From assembly GCA_021234155.1 (NCBI GenBank), contig JAJEKV010000054.1, positions 5,813,962-5,877,961 on the forward strand: 64,000 nucleotides of DNA, read 5' to 3'. Positions within the stretch are counted from its first letter, which is position 1. Every line of letters begins with the position of its first letter. The notes beneath the pieces were generated by a model. That model was not told the origin of the DNA, did not search any database, and was given only the letters and a program-made list of their open reading frames with translations. Source of the DNA: Isoetes taiwanensis (Eukaryota; Streptophyta; Lycopodiopsida; Isoetales; Isoetaceae). Position numbers and translations under genes: made by a program. Below, one piece after another: positions 57,995-64,000 of this stretch.

Positions 57995-58474
57995 TTAGAA
58001 ATGATAGGATGTGAGGAAGTCAAGGTTTGGCTGGAAGTCTGGCTGCAGAATAAGAATGTTACCATTTCCCCAGTTTAGCTCTTGGATCAACCTGTCTGCA
58101 TTAGTTGTGGACATCAAGATGATGAGTGTGCCATAAGCATCTGCTAGCCATCTATGGTGATAGTAGCATTGTCTGTAATACTGAAATTGTTGATCTGTCA
58201 TCCGTCTACTGTTGCTTTCCATGAACCACCATAACTGTACCATTAAGTGAGTGCCTCTGCAGAACTCTATGACCCAATCAATTTCATCGTCTGGAATATC
58301 TGGGATATCAATGTCTGTGATGCCCCTGACTAGGCCTGTCCATAATCCATCATCTGTAAACTGAATGTCATGAACTAGTCTCTGACCAGGGAAAAGTCTG
58401 TACTCTGCTGGCTCCACTGATGTGTTGAAATCTCTGCTAAGGCTCATCATGTAATCTAGCAGAAAGACAGTCAT
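57995..58474 (-). CDS. LINE 3'-terminal ORF, 159 aa, unrecognised
   Basis: Overlaps the end of the zf-RVT ORF by about 38 nt in another frame. Contains VEPAEYRLFPGQRLVHDIQF, DIDIPDIPDDEIDWVIEFC, VQLWWFMESNSRRMTDQQF and CYYHHRWLADAYGTLIILMS. Plant L1 elements often have an RNase H domain after the zf-RVT region; I do not see its usual residues, so its nature is open. Confidence 0.45.
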   Translation of the reverse strand: MTVFLLDYMMSLSRDFNTSVEPAEYRLFPGQRLVHDIQFTDDGLWTGLVRGITDIDIPDIPDDEIDWVIEFCRGTHLMVQLWWFMESNSRRMTDQQFQYYRQCYYHHRWLADAYGTLIILMSTTNADRLIQELNWGNGNILILQPDFQPNLDFLTSYHF

Positions 58475-59375
58475 TGTCAGTAAGTGTGATATTGCAATTT
58501 AATTTAAACAACAAGTGAGAACCAATGAAATTACCAATACCATACCATTTATTGTCCACAGAATCCTTATCTACATGCATTTGACTAGTTGCAGTCATTT
58601 CAATGTCATAAATAACTTGTGTTTTTATCCAGTATGTAGATGATCTGTTGCCTCCATAATGACATCTGTTTCTATGTTTCCATACATTCCATAGTGCAGT
58701 GAAACACAAAGAGTTTCTAAAAGCTTCATCATTCATCATAAACCATTTAATTTTGAAAGTATCCTCAAACCATAACCAAAAGGAAGTGAGCTTGACACAC
58801 CCGAAGATGTGTTCTAAAGTTTCTACATTACCAAAGCCCAGAGGGCAGTTTGGATTAATGGGATGAGTGTTCTGGTTTGAATGCCTAGAAATCATTTCCA
58901 GATTTGATAGACTTTTGTTTGCAACAAGCCAAACAAAGTATGAGATTTTTGGGGGTAAATAGGAATTCCAAATGTTTTTGAACAATCTGGTTTCAGTTTC
59001 ATCTGAGAATCCCCAGTACAATTTAGCTTTTGAAGGCGTATTTGACTTGTTTAGACATCTGTAGACTTTGGAAACACTGTAAATAGGCTTGTCAGATAAA
59101 GTCCAATCAATACAAATGGGATTATCCATTGGATTGATATTGCAAACCTTCTGCATGATGTATCTAAAGAAGGATCTGTCTGAAGAACTACCTCTTATTT
59201 TGTGCTTCAAAGTAGTCCAAGACATCCATCTGTTTTGATCCCAAAGATCACCAAGAGTCAGGATATTAAAGTCTTTCCATTTTTTATAAAGCTTTTTATG
59301 CCTGATAGCTAAAGGAGTAGAGCTGTCCCTTGAGAAATTAGAGTTCCAAAATATGCTCGTGTTAATATGACATTT
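58437..59375 (-). CDS. LINE reverse-transcriptase C-terminal part with zf-RVT domain (5'-truncated)
   Basis: The open frame extends upstream of the first ATG (59,225) to the truncation point: FWNSNFSRDS, LAIRHKKLYKKWKDFNILTL, GDLWDQNRWMSW, then IYSVSKVYRCL, PPKISYFVWLVANKSL, NCPLGFGNVETLEHIFGCVK and LWNVWKHRNRC. The W/C/H pattern (SYFVWL..., C-x8-ETLEHIFGC) is the zinc-binding region following plant non-LTR reverse transcriptases (zf-RVT). The RT and endonuclease domains are absent, so the element cannot move by itself. Confidence 0.8.
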   Translation of the reverse strand, partial: KCHINTSIFWNSNFSRDSSTPLAIRHKKLYKKWKDFNILTLGDLWDQNRWMSWTTLKHKIRGSSSDRSFFRYIMQKVCNINPMDNPICIDWTLSDKPIYSVSKVYRCLNKSNTPSKAKLYWGFSDETETRLFKNIWNSYLPPKISYFVWLVANKSLSNLEMISRHSNQNTHPINPNCPLGFGNVETLEHIFGCVKLTSFWLWFEDTFKIKWFMMNDEAFRNSLCFTALWNVWKHRNRCHYGGNRSSTYWIKTQVIYDIEMTATSQMHVDKDSVDNKWYGIGNFIGSHLLFKLNCNITLTDNDCLSARLHDEP

Positions 59376-59386
59376 TTCTGCCCTTT

Positions 59387-59895
59387 AGAGTCAACATGTT
59401 GGGAGTTTCATGCTGGAGGTTATATCGGTCGGGAAGCTCTGAAGCTAGCTAGGAAATGCCAAAGTGTGGTCTCTGATGGTCAAGCCAAGGACTTCCTTGA
59501 TATTTTTTTCGAGAAAGTGCTAGAGGTGGCACCTAGGGGTCCGATAGGTAGTGCAAGAAATAAAGCTTCTACCTCTAAGGCCGAATTACCTCCAGATCTG
59601 GCTAAAGAGCGGGAGGACATGAGAAAGCAGATGGATCAGATAAAGATGAATTTCGACAATGAGCCGGCTAACTATGCGGCCGAGATCCGACGGAAGGGGA
59701 TGTAGAGAACGCAAACTAAGAAGACAAAATCCAAGATGATACAGTGGAATCGGAAAGCTCTAGTCAGGTTAGCATAAAGAGTAATGAAGTATCAACCATA
59801 GTTCAAACACTAAGTGATGTGGTTGACACTTCTGGCAGACCGAAGACAACCGAGAGTAAGCTCATCATTGCGGAAGTTGAACAGGAACCAGAAAG
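59387..59895 (+). CDS. Remainder of exon 3 of the unit B large gene, after the LINE
   Basis: HAGGYIGREALKLARKCQSV, DFLDIFFEKVLEVAPRGPIG, then a Lys/Glu helix (KEREDMRKQMDQIKMNF) and a stop (GGGATGTAG) at 59,703. A second frame resumes with DDTVESESSSQVSIKSNEVS and runs to donor GAAAG|GTATG at 59,895. Unit A has a different linker here, so the stop may be real damage in B. Confidence 0.55.
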
Positions 59896-59986
59896 GTATG
59901 TTCTTCAAACAGAAATGACAATCGCGCCAGGCGCGATTTCAATTTTCTTTTTCCTTGTCTCACAAGTGTGTGCTTTCTTATTACAG

Positions 59987-60605
59987 ACCTAAACCGGCTT
60001 CCTCCAAAATTCTGGTGTTCGATTTGAATGGAGTGCTCTGCAAAACGTTACCTAAAGCACAATTCGACCTATCATGGTATGCACAGAAACCATTTGAGGT
60101 ATATCCGCGGCCGTATCTGAAGGAGATGTTAGACCAAGCTTTCACTTTATTTCGTTGTGCAATTTGGTCGTCGATGGAGAATAGAAATATACAGGAAGTT
60201 TTGAGAGTAGTTCCTGAATTACATAGAGATTGGGCATCTGTTTGGGATCAGAGCAAATGTAAGTCATTTAAAAACCCGAAGGATCCATCAGGTAAAAATA
60301 TATTTGTGAAATGCTTGAGCGACATGATGGATGACTTGGGCGTTCAGGAGAAGGAAGACATCATTATAGTTGATGATGACGCTTTGAAATGTTGCTTCAA
60401 TCAGTCACAGTCACTAAATCCACCATCCTATCATCCTGGTATGGTTACCACAGATGATTTTCTGCTAAGCTTCATTGGTGTCATGCAAGAAATAGCTTCA
60501 GGGAAAACGATAGAAGAGATACAAACACTATACCCGCAACTTGATCGGACAGGGGAAATTGACAGGGACCTTGAGAAAATCGTTATAGAAAGGGAACTCT
60601 TTTGA
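59987..60605 (+). CDS. HAD (FCP1/SCP-like) phosphatase exon of unit B, copy 2
   Basis: Acceptor TTATTACAG; the 91-bp intron before it holds one complete AATCGCGCCAGGCGCGATT palindrome (59,920-59,939). Motifs as in unit A: ILVFDLNGVLC, AIWSSMENRN, KNIFVKCLSDMM, IIIVDDDALKCCFNQSQSL. About 83% identical to A by eye with no stops, which is striking next to the damage upstream; a shortened transcript using this exon is possible. Confidence 0.75.
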
Positions 60606-60803
60606 TATATATGTCTACCGAAAATACACTTTCCATAAATGTTTTGAATATGAAATATACTTTACACGAAAGGTTTTGAATATATATTATGTTCTTGTAG
60701 CAGCATTATTGGTACTATGTACGTATTGTATTATTAGATTATGTGTATGGTTTGCTATACTTGCAATAATTTGTATGTATATACCGTCAATAATTCAGGT
60801 GTG

Positions 60804-61089
60804 TATAAATAGATATGCATGAAATTGCCAAACGATCGGCTTCGGCCTCTGCCTGCTTCTTGTTATTATGGCACATTCTATTACCTGCAAGATGACCCAT
60901 GAGGACCTCTGCAGGTGCCGCCAGCTAGAAATAGAACTTGAGGACTGGTTGACTGTCGTTGCAATGAATCCCGTCCGATTCTATCCTGATCCCTTTGATG
61001 TTGTAATCCATCTTCAATGGAATCCAGAGCATGCTTTGTTCATGATGGAGAGGATCTCAGGAGCGCCTGTCGATGATGAATCGGATTAG
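60804..61089 (+). CDS. Small acidic protein gene, unit B copy 2 (clean, 73 aa)
   Basis: TATAAATAG at 60,804-60,812, ATG 60,868, 73 codons. MAHSITCKMTHEDLCRCRQL, VVAMNPVRFYPDPFDVVIHL, WNPEHALFMMERISGAP, DDESD. Compared with unit A: one in-frame 27-nt insertion, no frame change. Spacing from TATA to ATG is identical (64 nt). Confidence 0.7.
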
Positions 61090-61133
61090 TTTTTTTAGTT
61101 TATATTCTATTATAATGCTATATTTATGCCAAC

Positions 61134-61155
61134 GAAATCGCGCCACGCGCGGTTT
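61134..61155. repeat. Palindrome downstream of unit B
   Basis: AAATCGCGCCACGCGCGGTT. Unit A has the same element in the same place at 48,108-48,129 (AAATCGCGCCACGCGCGATT). Confidence 0.7.
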
Positions 61156-61224
61156 GAACCACGAAAATCTAAGTTTTGTAGCAACTTGCTTGCCGTTATT
61201 TATTCGTAAAGCACTAAAATTTCA

Positions 61225-61500
61225 ATCTATAGATTTCATTGTCGTCTGTGATGGTACGAAATAATAAGCAATTTCCTACTTTCTATATTGCCAACATTCT
61301 GTCATAATATGGGTGATTTGCGTCGAATATTTGAATGCCTTTCCATTTCAACACAAAATGCATCTTCCTAGCCCGAAAATAATCTCAGTGCAAAAGTGTG
61401 GTTAATTCAATATAATGGTCAATAAAAGGCTTATACGGCGCGATTTTGGAATAGACATAATCCCAATTAATTGAATGATGGTTACTACCAATTGTGACGA
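61225..61500 (-). pseudogene. Minus-strand ORF remnant downstream of unit B, copy 2
   Basis: NWDYVYSKIAPYKPFIDHY, a stop where A has Cys, RARKMHFVLKWKGIQIFD, ANHPYYDRMLAI, a second stop where A has Glu. Clean sequence, so these are real lesions. Confidence 0.5.
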
Positions 61501-63980
61501 GCCTGCCGAGTTGACCCTTCTAATAACTCGGGATCTTGTCGAACTTAAGGTTAGATCTAAATTGCTCTAAAGAACTTTGCAAAAGTTACTAGTGAAGAAT
61601 TTAATCTTCCATTTAGCAATTATGGAATGATCCATTCTTATCCATCAAGGATATAACAATCCAAAGATTTACTATCCATAATATTCTCAATATGTAGATT
61701 ACAACAATTGATCAAATCAGACAGGAGCTTCTAGCTCTGGAACTCAACCCTGATCCCCGGCTACATTGTTGCTATCAATTTGGCCACTGACTTGCAAATT
61801 AACTGCATATGCACTCAATGGGGTTAGTCCTTGTGACTAAGTAGGGATCCCTAGCTGCCACTGCACGCATTGAACATCTTAGAAATCTTGGATAACAAGA
61901 ACATAAAGACAAGCAAAGACATTAGATCCTATGTGAGGATAGTGCTAGAGAAGGATAACATAATCAAATGAAATACAACAATACAACAATAAGCATTAAA
62001 AGCAAAGAACATAGCCAAAATACCAAAACATCAGAACCATAGCTCCGGGACAATGGGAAGCTCAGCCAGCCTATATGCAGGCCCTGTTAACAGAAACATG
62101 CCCAACCAACTCACATTCCGTGGGAGTGGTGGGGTGAAGCTCGTATGCGGATACACTTCCCTGTCCCATGTCTGGCGCTGGAGGGCCTCTTACCATGGAG
62201 TCACAGAGGTGACGTAGCATCCCTGCCAGGAGACTTACGCCCGGTGTCACAGAGCACAAGTATACAAAAAAGAAACACAAATGAACATGAGCATGCCGGA
62301 GGAGTAGCTAAACAAGTGATGAAGATCTAATGACCCAAATAAATCGATGTATCATTCTTAGAACCACTACTCTGATATAGATGTAGGCTAACTACACATT
62401 GTTATTTAAATAAGATCACTTAGCTATGGTTTTATTTCTTTAATATAAAAGCCACTTCCTTAGCTTCTAATAAACATTATGCAACTAATATGAGTATTCA
62501 AAACCCGATTCCGGACTTTATTATCCTTGATGCCGAGCAACTAACTATGTACAGTATTTATGCTTGCTAGACTGTTCTCTAGCATATGCCCCATATCCCT
62601 GAGCCAAGAAATATATCTTATCACAATCCTTAATATTGTTCACATGAATTACAAATTTCCATAGTTAGACAATTATTCAAACAATGTGTATTCTTACAAT
62701 TTACGAGAATTCTGCCCAGTTCTTCATGCCCAATATCCTCTTGCTGGCTAAACTCAGATGCAACCCATTTCTATCCAGCACTTACGTTTTGACATGACAA
62801 TAAATATGACTAAAAGCAACAACTTAGCAAATCAAAGAAAACAAGACAACAAAAGATAATGGACATACCATCAGCATGGCATTGGAATTCGTGCCGACCA
62901 GCACAAAGCCATACTTATGGTCATCGATTTGGACTCATTTGAGCATGAATTCATCCAAATTAGATCCTGGCTTTCTGTTCCAACAAATCCCAGACGACTT
63001 CGGAGGATTCAAAGGTCCATATTGGCATGTTGAAAGTTCGTATCTACCTTCTCAGTTTACTTCAATTCTACTCAAAAGCCTCTTACCGTGCCAAAACGAC
63101 CTGTTACATCCTAATTTTGGCCTATTTCAGGCTTAACCTATGGTTTTCAAGTAGTTATCATAATCCATCTTTGTTGGCGTTCCTCCGGCCGCTGCAAGAG
63201 ATGCTGCCTGATTCATGCCCAAGCGTAATCTTATGATAACTTCTAATCCAAACTTATCCTCTGATAGTCAATTGAGCTTGACATACTGGTCATATTGAGC
63301 ACATAATTAGCAGCTTCAGACCCACAACTAGTCCATCCATTTCTTATAGTATTGTTGGTAACCAACATATCCTATATAGACCAATGTTACTCCATGTAAC
63401 AGATTCCTCAGCTACCTCGCTTTCCCTCTTGACACAAGCCTTGCCTTCATTAGCCTCATATTGCTCAATGAGCTTAATGCCTTTGCTCGTATTAGGCCCA
63501 ATTTATCCAACACAGTCACTTCTCTGTTCATTATGAGAGTTGTCTGCAGAGCAAATATTTAGCACCTAATTCTTTTGTGCTACTAGACTGCAGCATCCAA
63601 TTCTGCCGCCATCGCTCCTATGAAATAGAATAGCTTAACTATACTTACACATCCGATTAGGGCCAGTAATAAGATCCACAAATTGGTCCTATGTGGAAGA
63701 CCGTATATATCATCCGGGATGTGGTTAATGCGGACACCCGTTATCAGCCATTGTGGTTAATCCGGACCTGCGCAGTTTGAAGCCCAAAAACTAACTGTTT
63801 TTGCTCTTTTTTTGATCGATTCTGCTCTATTTCGCCTTAAATCTCTTTCTCTCTTCATCAATCTAACATAAAAGGGGCATACAAAGCGATTGGCATGCTT
63901 TTTAAAGCGGATCAAACCGCCCACGGAGCAGCAAGAGTGATCTGATCAAAATTTCTGCCCCCGCCGCACAGTTCTACGCT
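61500..63980. other. Flank of unit B, no recognised gene, copy 2
   Basis: Cleaner version of 26,690-29,190. No ORF longer than about 90 codons, no family recognised, no LTR or TIR ends found. The window stops inside the GTCCGGATTAA repeat that corresponds to 29,195. Confidence 0.5.
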
Positions 63981-64000
63981 TGGTTTTTTGTCCGGATTAA

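Larger units (their letters stand above)
57631..59375 (-). mobile_element. 5'-truncated L1-type LINE in exon 3 of the unit B gene, copy 2
   Basis: Poly(A) tail on the minus strand (poly(T) from 57,628), about 1.75 kb, target-site duplication TTCTGCCC(C)TTT at 57,619-57,630 and 59,376-59,386. Removing the element and one duplication restores the host frame ...LIEAFCPLESTCWEF..., matching unit A (IEAFCPLGTT). The LINE retains only post-RT sequence. In both 35-kb copies, absent from unit A. Confidence 0.9.
50980..60605 (+). pseudogene. Large ParB-like / HAD-phosphatase gene of unit B, copy 2 (clean but interrupted)
   Basis: Exon 1 from 50,980: the RG-rich frame seen in unit A continues only if one G is added near 50,988. 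Exon 2 (about 51,760-52,854): WYVEIFKTSGKTDLIFMSRV; after a one-base slip near 52,090, SFKETALR...GEPLTPKTICEGLSAVRRAIS, FTHPVNVDRLFRSTKAMF, an in-frame TAG at 52,592, and HFMIIDGQHSVEAQKVLI. Exon 3 (56,208-59,895) starts SPYMEQLRHAHNQW, has TAG at about 56,342, then 420 clean codons to the LINE at 57,631, and resumes at 59,387. Exon 4 is the HAD domain. DGQH resembles the ParB/Srx fold motif; the region between it and the HAD domain matches nothing I know. Confidence 0.6.

Noticed and set aside
57995-58474. RNase H domain of the LINE
   Set aside because: The position is right, but the expected acidic catalytic pattern could not be seen; left as unrecognised.

Overview
This window looks like nuclear DNA of a land plant, most likely a seedless one (moss, fern or lycophyte). 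The sequence shows GT-AG introns with pyrimidine tracts, TATA boxes, a Ty3/gypsy-type LTR element primed by initiator tRNA-Met, L1-type LINE insertions with poly(A) tails and target-site duplications, and a DUF7869-type transposase-like gene. The lineage call is an inference; no organelle or ribosomal marker is present.

Two nested duplications explain almost everything. (1) A period of about 35 kb: 1-29,200 is repeated at 35,037-64,000. Where both copies read cleanly they are essentially identical by eye. Where they differ, the differences sit mainly at CAG/CTG (CHG) sites and one copy is scrambled. That pattern fits systematic base-calling error at CHG-methylated cytosines, so many frameshifts in the noisy stretches (about 5-12, 14-15 and 17-46 kb) are probably not biological, and the 35-kb duplication may be very recent or an assembly artefact. 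(2) Inside each 35-kb copy, an older and much more diverged tandem duplication gives unit A (about 3.56-13.47 kb; second copy 38.55-48.46 kb) and unit B (about 13.47-26.68 kb; second copy 48.46-61.48 kb). The A/B junction can be read directly.

Each A/B unit has the same gene order: a non-coding leader exon spliced into a small Trp-rich protein gene (+); a three-exon mini-gene (-) encoding about 93 residues with a DUF8039-like ...AWPK core; a bidirectional promoter of about 380 bp; a large multi-exon gene (+) with an RG-rich N-terminus, a ParB/sulfiredoxin-like IIDGQHS motif, a long unrecognised middle, an acidic stretch and a C-terminal FCP1/SCP-like HAD phosphatase domain; a 64-73-residue gene (+) with its own TATAAATAG box; and a conserved ORF (-). 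Unit A looks potentially functional. Unit B is decaying: a 1.75-kb 5'-truncated LINE splits the large gene, and it carries in-frame TAG codons where A has CAG. Its introns also hold a gag-only LTR element and a LINE tail.

A 19-21-bp palindrome (core CGCGCC-A/T-GGCGCG, flanked by AAAT/ATTT) recurs about 20-25 times per 35-kb copy and sits almost only in introns and intergenic DNA of the A/B units. The remaining DNA is the minus-strand DUF7869 transposon gene (1-2,536 and 34,633-37,557, with a degraded third copy at 32.3-34.4 kb), minisatellites, a 590-bp long-TIR MITE, and stretches of 2-3 kb in which no gene could be recognised.
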